Below are positions 8,406-17,216 of a stretch of DNA of 64,000 nt, one piece after another; position 1 is the stretch's first letter, and each line of letters opens with the position of its first letter. Position numbers and translations under genes: made by a program. The stretch comes from Bifidobacterium imperatoris. GTDB lineage: Bacteria; Actinomycetota; Actinomycetes; Actinomycetales; Bifidobacteriaceae. The stretch is from NCBI RefSeq assembly GCF_002860405.1, contig NZ_NMWV01000005.1:248001-312000 (forward strand). Reading direction: 5' to 3'. The notes below the pieces were generated by a model. The model had not been told where the DNA came from and did no database searches. It was given only the letters and a program-made list of their open reading frames with translations.

Positions 8406-9242
8406 CTAACGGGTTTTCAGCGCTGCCATACCTTTGGCGATAGCCCAGAACAGCGTGGAAATCGTCACGATGATGAAGCTTGGGGGAGCAGGGAACATAG
8501 CGGAAAGTACCAAACCTGCCCAAATGGAAACCAAGCACAGCACACTGGCGATAATCATGGCTTTCAATGGCGAGCCTGCAAGAATATTGGCGGCTGCAGC
8601 CGGTGTAATGACCAGTGCGAAAATCAGCAACGTACCTACTGCCGGCACAGCGATGGTAATAACGCCAGCCATAATCGCCATGAATGCCACATTCATCAAT
8701 CCAATCGGCACACCTTTGGCTTGGGCAACCTGCTCATCCAGCGAGCTGAACAGCAGCGGACGATAAATAATGGCAAGCAATGCCAGCAGCAGAACATCAA
8801 AAATGGCGAAACCGATGATTTGGCCGGTAGTAATGGTCAGAATCGAGCCGAACAGAATGGACTGCATCTGCTGCGATGCGGAGCTGGAAAGTCTGGCGAA
8901 GAACAGGCCCAATCCGGTGGCGAAAGCCAAAACAGTGCCTGTGGCTATTTCGCGTTCGGATACTCTCTTGCCCAGCGCACCGATCACTAGTGCGCCACCA
9001 AGAGCGAACACTCCCATGCCCAGTGAGACCGGCAGTCCAAGCAGAACCGCGCCGGTCGCACCAGGCAATCCGATATGGGCCAAAGCATGTGCGGCGAACG
9101 TGGAATGCCTGGCGATGGTGAAGTATCCCATAACGCCGGCTGCCAGAGCGATGCACAGTCCGGCTATGAAGGCGTTCATCATGAATGGGGCGGTGAGCGT
9201 GCTCATCCACTCTGGGTCAAACGAGAAATCAATAGAAGTCAT
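8406..9242 (-). CDS. znuB: Metal ABC transporter permease (ABC-3 family)
   Basis: The 278-residue protein is highly hydrophobic with about eight membrane segments. It shows the ABC-3 family pattern, including HALAHIGLPGATGAVLLG near residues 50-70 and a late GTLLIFALVITPAAAANIL segment, which is diagnostic of Zn/Mn/Fe permeases such as ZnuB, MntB and TroC. It is the membrane channel for the ATPase and binding protein encoded upstream on the same strand. The 29-base gap to znuC suggests one operon. Metal choice (zinc) rests on the Zur-like box near 10160. Confidence 0.88.
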   Translation of the reverse strand: MTSIDFSFDPEWMSTLTAPFMMNAFIAGLCIALAAGVMGYFTIARHSTFAAHALAHIGLPGATGAVLLGLPVSLGMGVFALGGALVIGALGKRVSEREIATGTVLAFATGLGLFFARLSSSASQQMQSILFGSILTITTGQIIGFAIFDVLLLALLAIIYRPLLFSSLDEQVAQAKGVPIGLMNVAFMAIMAGVITIAVPAVGTLLIFALVITPAAAANILAGSPLKAMIIASVLCLVSIWAGLVLSAMFPAPPSFIIVTISTLFWAIAKGMAALKTR

Positions 9243-9271
9243 TGCTTATTCCAACCGTTGCCTGTATCAAT

Positions 9272-10135
9272 TCAATTCGTATGCTTGACGTTGTGATTAT
9301 GGTGATGCATTTGTGCCACTTCACGGGCGGAATGCATGTCTTGTTCTTGATCACGGGGCTCATCCGGAGTCGGGGTCACAAACATGTCGCCCTGCGGAGT
9401 GGTGACTACTTGAACCTGTGTGCCATACAGATGTGTGAGCAGGTCGGAATCCAACACTTTGCCCATATCCGCGTAATGAGGGTGACCGTCCAGCAGATAT
9501 ACTGCGCCGGTAAGAATGGGAAGCAGCATATTGAGATCATGCGCCACCACTTGAATGGTCATGCCCAGTTCCTGGTTGAGTCGAGCCAGCACATGCACGG
9601 CGGCACGTTGGCTGGCCAAATCAAGGTTGGCGAGCGGTTCATCGAGCATGAGCAGCTTGGGATCGCAGACGAGCGCCTGTGCGATGGCCACTCGTTGACG
9701 CAAACCGCCGGAAAGTTCGGAAAGCCGGTACTTTGCTTTATCGGCAATGCCGGTGAACTCCATAGCCTCATGCACTTTGGCTCGTTGGGCTTTAGTGACG
9801 GGATGAATGCCGAAGCGGGTTCCGGTGAGTCCCAGCAGCACGGATTGCTCGGCGGTGAGATTGGAATCCACATTCGCCACATAACTTTGTGGCACGTAGC
9901 CAATACGCTGGTTTGATTGACCTGCTGGTTTGCCTAGTACGTGCACGGTGCCGTGTGCTAGCGGTAGCAAACCGAGCTCGGCTTTCATCATCGTGGTTTT
10001 GCCCGCGCCATTGGTGCCCACGATGGCTGTGACTGACCCGTAGGGGATGGTGAACGTGCCATGCTGCCAGATGATGTGGTCGCCACGCTTGATGGCCGCA
10101 TCGTTGAACGCGATGCACTCGGAATTGCTGTTCAT
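9272..10135 (-). CDS. znuC: Metal ABC transporter ATP-binding protein
   Basis: The ATPase has Walker A GTNGAGKTT, Q-loop VPQSY, signature LSGGLRQRVAIAQALV, Walker B LLMLDEPLANLDL and the H-loop VVAHDLN. The C-terminus ends in a His-rich tail (MHHHNHNVKH), which may bind metal. The ATG at 10135 gives 287 residues. A TTG at 10165 would extend it but has no support. No ribosome binding site is seen; CACAAT lies 7 bases before the ATG, so a separate, possibly leaderless, transcript for znuCB is plausible. A Zur-like palindrome lies just upstream. Confidence 0.9.
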   Translation of the reverse strand: MNSNSECIAFNDAAIKRGDHIIWQHGTFTIPYGSVTAIVGTNGAGKTTMMKAELGLLPLAHGTVHVLGKPAGQSNQRIGYVPQSYVANVDSNLTAEQSVLLGLTGTRFGIHPVTKAQRAKVHEAMEFTGIADKAKYRLSELSGGLRQRVAIAQALVCDPKLLMLDEPLANLDLASQRAAVHVLARLNQELGMTIQVVAHDLNMLLPILTGAVYLLDGHPHYADMGKVLDSDLLTHLYGTQVQVVTTPQGDMFVTPTPDEPRDQEQDMHSAREVAQMHHHNHNVKHTN

Positions 10136-10159
10136 GATTTCGATTGTGGCAAATGATGC

Positions 10160-10174
10160 TGACAATCGTTCTCA
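10160..10174. promoter_or_regulatory. Zur-like operator upstream of znuCB
   Basis: TGACAATCGTTCTCA fits the pattern TGAnAATCnTTnTCA of zinc uptake regulator boxes. It lies 25 bases upstream of the znuC ATG, near the expected -35 region. No regulator gene is in this window. Confidence 0.5.
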
Positions 10175-10282
10175 ATAGCGGGTGTGAGTATGAGACAGAT
10201 TGCGTAAGGCTGAAATAAGACGATAATCCAGCAGTGTGGCGGCTGCTAAGAGGCTATAACGCTAGCGTTCTTCTGCTGGATA

Positions 10283-11578
10283 TCACTTACCAGGGTCGGT
10301 TTGGCCGGCATTAGACGGCGCGGAATCGTCCTCGGTGCTGGTCGAACTGTCGGATGAGGTCTGGCCATTGGTATTAGCCGAATTGCTCTTGGTAGAGGCC
10401 TTGCATTCGCGAATGAAGTTCGGGGTTTTGTTCTCCTCGGTGGAGCTTTGCGCCGAAGAATTATCCGACTGGCTCGACTGCTCGCCGCCGGTAGCCCCGC
10501 TGTTGGAAGTGCCGTCGGTGTTTGTTCCGTCAGTCGTGTTGTCATCGTTCGAGTCGGCGTCGCTGTCGCCGTCAGTATTGGAACTGTCGCTATCAGTATC
10601 AGTGGCATCCGCATCATCGTCAGCGCTGGTATCGCATCCATATGTGGGATCGACGGCGTCGATAATCGTGTTGACCAGCTGATTGATCCACGAGTTCAGC
10701 GAAGTGGCATCCGATGGCATCTGCTCGGAAACATCCACCACAGGCACATCGGAGCGGCCCGCAGTGCCGGTAATCATATTCGTGGCGTCACTGGCTTCCT
10801 GCGTATTGTTGACCAGCACATTCACATCGCGATCTTCAATGAGTTCCTGGAACGACTGCAAATCGGCGGGGGCTACTTCGCCTCCGGAAGCCACGGACTG
10901 CGAATAGCCCTTAGGGGTAGAGTCGTCAAAACCGAGATCGGCCATCAAATAATAGGCAACCGGCTCGGTAGCAGCATAAGTGAGCTTGGAATGATTCTTG
11001 GTGAAGTCGCCGGTCCACTTTTCCAAGGATTTTTCGCCCTGCTGCCATGTTTTCAGTCGTTCCTGAAAATCCTTCTTTTTATTGGGCAGTGCCTTTATAT
11101 ATGCTTCGGTAATCGCTTCCGCCATGCCGGAGCGAGCATCCTTGGAGAACCACAGATGAGGATTGTCGCCCTCCATAGCACCGACCACTGATGCTGCAGA
11201 CACCAGATTCGAGGTTTTACCTAAAGACTTGGTGGCCCAGGAATCATAGCCGGCACCATTGGCCACCACGATTTGCGCTTTGGCGAGTTTGGCCACGTCC
11301 GACGTCTTCGGCTCGAAGTCATGCGCATCCACATTCGTGGAATTCACAATGGAAGTGACTTTCACATCGTCACCGCCCAATTCCGCAGCCAGCGAACCCC
11401 ACTGATTTAAGGAAGAAACAACGGTAATCGGACCTGTTTGCTGCTTGGCGGTGTTATCGGTATTGGTAGAAGGCTGTTCCGGAGATGTTTGGGACCCGCA
11501 GGCGGCCGTTGCAAGCAGCATCATTGCACTAATCGAAGCAGCGGCGAAACGCGTAAGTCGTGCAAATCGAGTCCTCAT
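10283..11578 (-). CDS. znuA: Metal ABC transporter substrate-binding lipoprotein with acidic C-terminal tail
   Basis: The N-terminus is a lipoprotein signal with lipobox LLATAACGS, so the protein is membrane-anchored outside the cell. The core has ZnuA-family features: VVSSLNQWGSLAAELGGDDV, then VDAHDFEPKTSDV (metal His), NPHLWFSKDA (second His) and a C-terminal NTIIDAVDPTYG end to the fold. From about Cys315 the protein carries an unusual 117-residue tail very rich in Asp, Ser, Thr and Asn, with a second Cys at about 392. The common His-rich loop of ZnuA is absent. Upstream GAAGAAGG serves as ribosome binding site. A 118-base or longer gap separates it from znuC. Confidence 0.9.
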   Translation of the reverse strand: MRTRFARLTRFAAASISAMMLLATAACGSQTSPEQPSTNTDNTAKQQTGPITVVSSLNQWGSLAAELGGDDVKVTSIVNSTNVDAHDFEPKTSDVAKLAKAQIVVANGAGYDSWATKSLGKTSNLVSAASVVGAMEGDNPHLWFSKDARSGMAEAITEAYIKALPNKKKDFQERLKTWQQGEKSLEKWTGDFTKNHSKLTYAATEPVAYYLMADLGFDDSTPKGYSQSVASGGEVAPADLQSFQELIEDRDVNVLVNNTQEASDATNMITGTAGRSDVPVVDVSEQMPSDATSLNSWINQLVNTIIDAVDPTYGCDTSADDDADATDTDSDSSNTDGDSDADSNDDNTTDGTNTDGTSNSGATGGEQSSQSDNSSAQSSTEENKTPNFIRECKASTKSNSANTNGQTSSDSSTSTEDDSAPSNAGQTDPGK

Positions 11579-11674
11579 GGCAAGCCTTCTTCATCGTGAG
11601 ATACATACCTGACTTATTTCAACGATAGTCTACAGTTTCGATACTGTTCCCGAAACATGCAAGGAAGGGCTTCG

Positions 11675-12559
11675 ATGGCTACAAGAATCGACGGCAAGAA
11701 GGTCGCTGCCGACATCAAGGCTGATCTCGCTGAACGCGTTGAGCGTCTCAAGGCGCAGGGTGTAGTGCCGGGTTTAGGCACGCTGCTGGTAGGGGAGGAC
11801 CCGGGATCAGTGAAATACGTAGCCGGCAAACATGCCGACTGCCAGGAAATCGGCATTAATTCAGTCAAGAAGGAACTTCCTGCCACCGCTACCTTTGAAG
11901 ATATTGCTGCAGCGGTTAAGGACCTCAATGAAGATCCGGCCTGCAATGGTTTCATTGTTCAGCTGCCGTTGCCCAAGGGCATTGATCAGAACGCCATCAT
12001 TGATCTCATTGACCCCGCCAAGGACGCTGACGGCATGCATCCGTACAATCTTGGCGAACTGGTGTTGCATGTGCGTGGGGATATCTCTACGCCACTGCCC
12101 TGCACGCCGCGCGGTGTCATCGAATTGCTCAAGGCTTACGACATTGATTTGAACGGCAAGGAAGTCTGCGTGCTTGGCCGCGGCATCACCATCGGCCGTA
12201 CCATCGGCCTGATGCTGACTCGCAATGCTGTCAACGCTACCGTAACCCTGTGCCATACCGGCACCAAAGATGTAGCAGATCACATGCGTCGCGCTGATGT
12301 GATTGTGGCTGCTATGGGCTCGGCCGGATTCGTCACCCCGGACAAGATCAAGGAGGGTGCGGTGCTGGTCGATGTCGGTGTCAGCCGCGTCTTCGACGAA
12401 GAGGCCGGCCGCTACCGCATCAAGGGCGACGTTGACAAAGCCTGCTATGACAAGGCTTCTGCCTACACGCCCAACCCCGGAGGCGTTGGGCCGATGACCC
12501 GCGCCATGCTGCTCGCCAACGTAGTGGAAATGGCAGAACGACACGCTATGAATAAGTAG
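11675..12559 (+). CDS. folD: Bifunctional methylenetetrahydrofolate dehydrogenase/cyclohydrolase
   Basis: FolD interconverts methylene-, methenyl- and formyl-tetrahydrofolate. The ATG at 11675 has AAGGAAGG 6 bases upstream and gives 294 residues. An ATG at 11657 precedes the ribosome binding site and is rejected. Motifs include the [21 protein letters not shown] region with the catalytic Tyr/Lys, [24 protein letters not shown] substrate segment, and the NADP-binding [17 protein letters not shown]. The C-terminal [15 protein letters not shown] is diagnostic. The gene stands alone between znuA (divergent) and rpsA. Confidence 0.95.
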   Translation: MATRIDGKKVAADIKADLAERVERLKAQGVVPGLGTLLVGEDPGSVKYVAGKHADCQEIGINSVKKELPATATFEDIAAAVKDLNEDPACNGFIVQLPLPKGIDQNAIIDLIDPAKDADGMHPYNLGELVLHVRGDISTPLPCTPRGVIELLKAYDIDLNGKEVCVLGRGITIGRTIGLMLTRNAVNATVTLCHTGTKDVADHMRRADVIVAAMGSAGFVTPDKIKEGAVLVDVGVSRVFDEEAGRYRIKGDVDKACYDKASAYTPNPGGVGPMTRAMLLANVVEMAERHAMNK

Positions 12560-12591
12560 GGGTTTCTTGGCTATAGCTCTATGTATTCTGA

Positions 12592-12623
12592 ATGCTTGTA
12601 TGCCTGAAAGGGCGTACAAGCAT
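12592..12623 (+). terminator. Stem-loop between folD and rpsA
   Basis: Arms ATGCTTGTATGCC and GGCGTACAAGCAT (one wobble pair) enclose a 6-base loop. No T-run follows, so it may be a weak terminator or a leader structure of rpsA. Confidence 0.45.
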
Positions 12624-12673
12624 AACTGAATATCGAGTAATTATCCATCCACTATTAGAAACCATATATTTAC

Positions 12674-14149
12674 ATGGCAGAGAACAACACTGAAGTCACC
12701 AAGGTTGCCATCAACGACATCGGCACCGAAGAGGACTTCATCAAGGCAGTCGATTCCACCATCAAGAACTTCGACGATGGTGATCTGGTTGAGGGCACCG
12801 TCGTTAAGATCGATCACGACGAAGTTCTCCTGGACATCGGCTACAAGACCGAAGGTGTGATTCCTTCCCGCGAACTTTCCATCAAGAAGGACGTTGATCC
12901 TGACGAAGTCGTCGAGGTCGGCGACCAGATTGAAGCCCTTGTCGTCACCAAGGAAGACAAGGAAGGCCGACTGATTCTCTCCAAGAAGCGTGCTCAGTAC
13001 GAGCGTGCTTGGGGCGACATCGAGAAGATCAAGGAAGCTGACGGCGTTGTTGAGGGCACCGTCATCGAAGCTGTCAAGGGCGGCCTCATCGTCGACATCG
13101 GTCTGCGTGGCTTCCTGCCGGCTTCCCTCGTCGAAATGCGTCGCGTCCGCGATCTCTCCCCGTACATCGGTCAGAAGATCAAGGCCAAGATCCTCGAGCT
13201 CGACAAGAACCGCAACAACGTGGTCCTCTCCCGTCGCCAGTACCTCGAGGAGACCCAGTCCGAAGTCCGTGAGACCTTCCTCTCCCAGCTCAAGAAGGGC
13301 CAGATCCGTGAGGGCGTTGTGTCCTCCATCGTCAACTTCGGCGCCTTCGTTGACCTGGGTGGTGTTGACGGCCTGATCCACGTTTCCGAGCTGTCTTGGA
13401 AGCACATCGATCACCCGTCCGAGGTTGTCAGGGTCGGCGACAAGGTCACCGTTGAGGTGCTCGACGTCGATCTCGATCGCGAGCGCATCTCCCTGTCCCT
13501 CAAGGCAACCCAGGAAGATCCGTGGCAGCGCTTCGCTCGCACCCACGTTCCTGGCCAGATTGTCAAGGGCAAGGTCACCAAGATCGTTCAGTTCGGTGTC
13601 TTCATCTCCGTCGAAGACGGCATCGAGGGCCTGGTGCACATCTCCGAGCTCGCCAACCGTCACGTCGAGAACCCGGAGACCGTTGTCAAGCCGGGCGAGA
13701 CCGTGTTCGTCAAGGTGATCGACGTCGATCTCGATCGTCGCCGCATCTCCCTGTCCCTCAAGCAGGCCAACGACTCCGTTGACCCGGCTTCCGAGGACTT
13801 CGATCCGGCTATCTACGGCATGCCGGCCGAGTACGACGAGCAGGGCAACTACAAGTACCCTGAAGGCTTCGACCCGAACACCAACGAGTGGATTGCTGGT
13901 TACGAGAAGCAGCGCGAGGAATGGGAATCCCAGTATGCTGCCGCTCACGAACTGTGGGAGGAGCACAAGGAGTTCGTCGCCAAGGAACTGGCCAACGCAG
14001 CCGAGTCCGCTGCTGCCGACGGCCAGGGCCAGAAGGAAGAGAAGCCGGTCGAGGAGACCTCCAACTACTCTTCCGCCGCTCCGGCTACCGGTACCCTCGC
14101 CGACTCCGACCAGCTCGCCGCCCTGCGCGACCAGCTGCTCGGCAAGTGA
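12674..14149 (+). CDS. rpsA: 30S ribosomal protein S1
   Basis: The 491-residue protein has four S1 RNA-binding repeats, at about residues 35-105, 120-190, 205-275 and 290-360. Repeat cores are GTVVKIDHDEVLLDIGYKTEG, GGLIVDIGLRGFLPASL, VNFGAFVDLGGVDGLIHVSEL and VQFGVFISVEDGIEGLVHISEL, read here in shortened form. The four-repeat form with an acidic, Gln/Glu-rich C-terminus is the actinobacterial type; six repeats are typical of E. coli. Codon use is strongly biased, as for a highly expressed gene. No Shine-Dalgarno sequence precedes the ATG, and an AT-rich stretch lies directly before it. Confidence 0.96.
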   Translation: MAENNTEVTKVAINDIGTEEDFIKAVDSTIKNFDDGDLVEGTVVKIDHDEVLLDIGYKTEGVIPSRELSIKKDVDPDEVVEVGDQIEALVVTKEDKEGRLILSKKRAQYERAWGDIEKIKEADGVVEGTVIEAVKGGLIVDIGLRGFLPASLVEMRRVRDLSPYIGQKIKAKILELDKNRNNVVLSRRQYLEETQSEVRETFLSQLKKGQIREGVVSSIVNFGAFVDLGGVDGLIHVSELSWKHIDHPSEVVRVGDKVTVEVLDVDLDRERISLSLKATQEDPWQRFARTHVPGQIVKGKVTKIVQFGVFISVEDGIEGLVHISELANRHVENPETVVKPGETVFVKVIDVDLDRRRISLSLKQANDSVDPASEDFDPAIYGMPAEYDEQGNYKYPEGFDPNTNEWIAGYEKQREEWESQYAAAHELWEEHKEFVAKELANAAESAAADGQGQKEEKPVEETSNYSSAAPATGTLADSDQLAALRDQLLGK

Positions 14150-14176
14150 GCTACTGCTGACGCTTAGTGCGTAATG

Positions 14177-14204
14177 AAAACCCGGTCCATATGGGCCGGG
14201 TTTT
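14177..14204 (+). terminator. Rho-independent terminator after rpsA
   Basis: AAAACCCGG(T)CC and its complement form a strong stem with a TTTT tail. It ends 21 bases before the coaE start. Confidence 0.85.
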
Positions 14205-14211
14205 CTCGTAT

Positions 14212-14217
14212 TAGCAT
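14212..14217 (+). promoter_or_regulatory. Candidate -10 element for leaderless coaE mRNA
   Basis: TAGCAT is followed by 7 bases and the coaE ATG. There is no Shine-Dalgarno sequence, and the rpsA terminator separates coaE from rpsA, so coaE needs its own promoter. Confidence 0.5.
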
Positions 14218-14224
14218 AGCCATT

Positions 14225-14833
14225 ATGAGAATTGGACTAACAGGCGGCATTGCAGCCGGCAAAAGCACGGTTTCAGCGCGTTTTGCCGAACTGGGGGCGG
14301 TAATCATTGACTATGATGCACTGGCGCATCGGATTGTTGAGCCCGGGGGAGAGGCTCTTACCGAAATCGCCGAGGTTTTTGGGCCGGAAGCACTGCTGGT
14401 TGACGGTACGTTGAATCGTGCTTGGATGGCCGACCATGTTTTCGGCGCTCATGCCAGGCCAGGCGCACGGGAACGGTTGGATGCCATCGAACATCCACTC
14501 ATATATCGACTTGCCGCTCAACAAGAACAAACCTGCACCTCTTCGGACATTATCATTCATGATGTGCCGCTGCTTGCCGAAGTCATTGATAGCATTCCCT
14601 TCAGCTTCGACCACATCATTACTGTGGAAGCACCGGTATGCATGCGACTCGATCGTATGATCGAGGAGCGCGGCATGAGCCTCGAACAAGCAGAGGGTCG
14701 TATCCGTCATCAGTCCAGTGAGTCCGAACGCCGGGCAATTGCGGACATAGTCATCGACTCAGCTCAGCCGATGGCCAAGATGATGGTGCAAGTGGATGGA
14801 ATATACCAACGCCTGCTAGGGCAAATCCGGTAA
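14225..14833 (+). CDS. coaE: Dephospho-CoA kinase
   Basis: CoaE phosphorylates dephospho-CoA in the last step of coenzyme A synthesis. The 202-residue product starts MRIGLTGGIAAGKSTVSARF, an N-terminal P-loop, followed by IIDYDALAHRIVEPG, HPLIYRLA and DVPLLAEV. The LDRMIEERGMSLEQAEGRI stretch matches the lid region. The ATG at 14225 is the only start that puts the P-loop at residue 7-14. An in-frame codon at 14174 lies inside the rpsA terminator and is rejected. The length fits the family. Confidence 0.93.
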   Translation: MRIGLTGGIAAGKSTVSARFAELGAVIIDYDALAHRIVEPGGEALTEIAEVFGPEALLVDGTLNRAWMADHVFGAHARPGARERLDAIEHPLIYRLAAQQEQTCTSSDIIIHDVPLLAEVIDSIPFSFDHIITVEAPVCMRLDRMIEERGMSLEQAEGRIRHQSSESERRAIADIVIDSAQPMAKMMVQVDGIYQRLLGQIR

Positions 14834-14896
14834 TTCATAAGACAAACTCGATAAAGGAGATGTGTTCCTCAACAAGGAGATGAACCTCCGATAAGG

Positions 14897-14914
14897 GGAA
14901 CCTCTGGAACCTCT
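14897..14914 (+). repeat. Tandem 9-bp repeat upstream of uvrB
   Basis: GGAACCTCT occurs twice head to tail in a purine/pyrimidine-biased stretch (14850-14930) full of AAGGAG, GAACCTC and GGGGAACC pieces. No gene is seen in 14834-15065. Confidence 0.5.
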
Positions 14915-14946
14915 ATAAGATGGTTTCCCTACCTATGACTGTTATG

Positions 14947-15050
14947 ACTGTAGGTTTTTGGACGTTGACTGTAAGTTTTTGAACAGAATTCGTTCAGAAA
15001 CCTACAGTCGTTGTTGAAACTCCTACAGTCAGTGTTCAAAAACCTACAGT
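14947..15050. promoter_or_regulatory. Five-copy 17-bp operator-like array upstream of uvrB
   Basis: Five copies of a motif close to ACTGTAGGTTTTTGAAC occur at 14947-14963 and 14968-14984 (direct), and 14992-15008, 15013-15029 and 15034-15050 (inverted). Start-to-start spacing is 21, 24, 21 and 21 bases, close to two helical turns. The centre, between copies 2 and 3, is palindromic (TGAACAGAATTCGTTCA). The last copy ends 3 bases before the uvrB -10 element. This looks like a cooperative binding site for an unidentified regulator. Confidence 0.8.
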
Positions 15051-15053
15051 GCT

Positions 15054-15059
15054 TATGAT
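15054..15059 (+). promoter_or_regulatory. Candidate -10 element for leaderless uvrB mRNA
   Basis: TATGAT is followed by 6 bases (GGCCGC) and the uvrB ATG at 15066, with no Shine-Dalgarno sequence. The -35 position would fall inside the last repeats of the upstream array. Confidence 0.55.
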
Positions 15060-15065
15060 GGCCGC

Positions 15066-17177
15066 ATGGGATTCAATATTGAGCGCGCCAATAAGCCTTT
15101 CGTCGTCAAATCACCGTACAAGCCGGCCGGCGATCAGCCTCAGGCCATCGAAGAACTGGCCGAACGCATCGAAAACGGTGAAAACGATGTGGTGTTGATG
15201 GGCGCCACCGGTACCGGTAAAACCGCCACCACCGCATGGCTCATCGAGCGCCTCCAACGCCCGACGCTGATTATCGAACCCAATAAAACGCTCGCCGCGC
15301 AATTGTGTGCTGAGTTCCGTGAGCTGATGCCGGATAACGCCGTCAGTTACTTCGTTTCCTATTACGACTACTACCAACCGGAAGCCTATATTCCACAAAC
15401 TGACACCTATATTGAAAAAGACTCCAACATCAACGACGACGTGGAACGTCTGCGCCATCAGGCAACCGCAAACCTGCTGACCCGCCGTGACTGCGTGGTG
15501 GTGGCCACAGTTTCCTGCATCTACGGCTTGGGTACGCCGGAAGAATACGCCGGCCGCATGCTGTTACTCAAAGTGGGGCAGGAGATCAACCGAGATGATT
15601 TATTGCGCCAATTCGTCGCTATGCAATACAAACGCAACGATATTGCCTTCACCCGTGGTACGTTCCGTGTGCGCGGCGATACCGTGGAAATCATTCCGGT
15701 CTATGAGGAGCTGGCAGTTCGTATTGAATTCTTCGGCGATGAGATTGATCGTATCTCCACTCTGCACCCATTGACAGGCGATGAGATCGCGGAGGAAAAC
15801 GAAGTTCACATTTTCCCGGCATCCCATTATGTTGCAGGGCCCGCCCGCATGGAACGTGCGCTGAAAACCATTCGCGAGGAACTTGACGAACGGTTGGCCG
15901 AACTGCATAAGCAAGGCAAGGAGCTGGAGGCACAGCGCCTCAACATGCGCACCACCTATGATTTGGAAATGCTCACTCAGGTGGGCGTGTGTTCTGGAGT
16001 CGAGAATTATTCAAGGCATTTCGACGGTCGTGCGCCGGGCACCCCGCCGCATACGTTACTGGATTTCTTCCCTGATGACTTTCTGCTGGTTATTGATGAG
16101 TCTCATGTGACGGTTCCGCAGATCGGCGCAATGTATGAAGGCGACGCGTCGCGTAAGCGCACGCTGGTGGAACACGGATTCCGTTTGCCGTCCGCAATGG
16201 ATAACCGTCCGCTCAAATGGCCGGAATTCCTGCAACGAGTCGGCCAAACCGTATACCTCTCCGCAACTCCGGGTGACTATGAACTGGGTCTTTCCGATGG
16301 GGTAGTGGAACAGATTATCCGCCCGACCGGTCTGCTCGATCCACAGATTGATGTGCGACCGGTGGAAGGACAGATTGATGATCTGCTTGGCGAGATTAAG
16401 GCTCGCGTGGCCAAGAACGAGCGTGCGCTGGTCACCACGCTCACCAAGAAAATGGCTGAAGACCTCACTGATTATCTGCTGGAACGCGGTATCAAGGTTG
16501 AGTATCTGCATTCTGATGTGGATACGCTGCGCCGCGTGGAGCTGCTGCGCATGCTGCGCGAAGGCAAGATCGATGTGATTGTTGGCATCAACCTGCTGCG
16601 AGAAGGCCTTGATTTGCCGGAAGTCTCGCTGGTGGCCATCCTGGACGCTGATAAGGAAGGCTTCCTGCGCTCGTATCGTTCGCTGATTCAGACCATCGGC
16701 CGTGCCGCCCGAAATGTGTCCGGTACTGTGATTATGTACGCCGATGAAACCACGGAGGCTATGCGCAAGGCCATTGATGAGACCGATCGTAGACGTGCCA
16801 AGCAGATGGCCTACAACAAGGAGCATGGCATCGATCCGAAGCCGCTGATTAAAAAGATCAGCGACGTCAACGACATGCTCGCCAAAGAGGATGTGGATAC
16901 CCAGACTCTGCTTGAAGGCGGTTACCGTAACGCCGGCAAGGCAGGCAATACTCATCTTGGTGTACCCACCATGAATGCCGAGGAAGCCGACAAGCGTCAT
17001 GAGGAAATCCTCAAGGCTGGATTGCCGGCCCAGGATCTCGCTGATCTCATCCGCCAGCTTTCCGAGCAAATGCATACCGCCGCCGAACAACTCCAGTTCG
17101 AACTCGCAGCCCGTCTACGCGACGAAATCCGCGACCTCAAAAAGGAACTTCGTCAAATAACGGAAGCGAATAAGTGA
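15066..17177 (+). CDS. uvrB: Excinuclease ABC subunit UvrB
   Basis: UvrB is the central helicase-like component of nucleotide excision repair, working with UvrA and UvrC. The 703-residue product starts with [20 protein letters not shown], followed by Walker [14 protein letters not shown], the beta-hairpin region [23 protein letters not shown], helicase motifs V and VI ([29 protein letters not shown]) and a C-terminal UvrC-binding coiled coil ([27 protein letters not shown], read in part). Length is normal. It stands alone behind the repeat array, which is a strong candidate for its control. Confidence 0.97.
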   Translation: MGFNIERANKPFVVKSPYKPAGDQPQAIEELAERIENGENDVVLMGATGTGKTATTAWLIERLQRPTLIIEPNKTLAAQLCAEFRELMPDNAVSYFVSYYDYYQPEAYIPQTDTYIEKDSNINDDVERLRHQATANLLTRRDCVVVATVSCIYGLGTPEEYAGRMLLLKVGQEINRDDLLRQFVAMQYKRNDIAFTRGTFRVRGDTVEIIPVYEELAVRIEFFGDEIDRISTLHPLTGDEIAEENEVHIFPASHYVAGPARMERALKTIREELDERLAELHKQGKELEAQRLNMRTTYDLEMLTQVGVCSGVENYSRHFDGRAPGTPPHTLLDFFPDDFLLVIDESHVTVPQIGAMYEGDASRKRTLVEHGFRLPSAMDNRPLKWPEFLQRVGQTVYLSATPGDYELGLSDGVVEQIIRPTGLLDPQIDVRPVEGQIDDLLGEIKARVAKNERALVTTLTKKMAEDLTDYLLERGIKVEYLHSDVDTLRRVELLRMLREGKIDVIVGINLLREGLDLPEVSLVAILDADKEGFLRSYRSLIQTIGRAARNVSGTVIMYADETTEAMRKAIDETDRRRAKQMAYNKEHGIDPKPLIKKISDVNDMLAKEDVDTQTLLEGGYRNAGKAGNTHLGVPTMNAEEADKRHEEILKAGLPAQDLADLIRQLSEQMHTAAEQLQFELAARLRDEIRDLKKELRQITEANK

Positions 17178-17216
17178 ACGTCCAGCCGTCAACTACATAA
17201 GTTAGGGTAGGGAATC

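Noticed and set aside
12641..13966. Antisense open frame opposite rpsA, and a similar one opposite pyk (18283-19926)
   Set aside because: Both lie opposite highly expressed genes with biased codons and have no ribosome binding site or motifs.
14980..14995. LexA box upstream of uvrB
   Set aside because: The central palindrome has GAAC and GTTC 7 bases apart rather than 4, and the flanks belong to the 17-bp repeat array.
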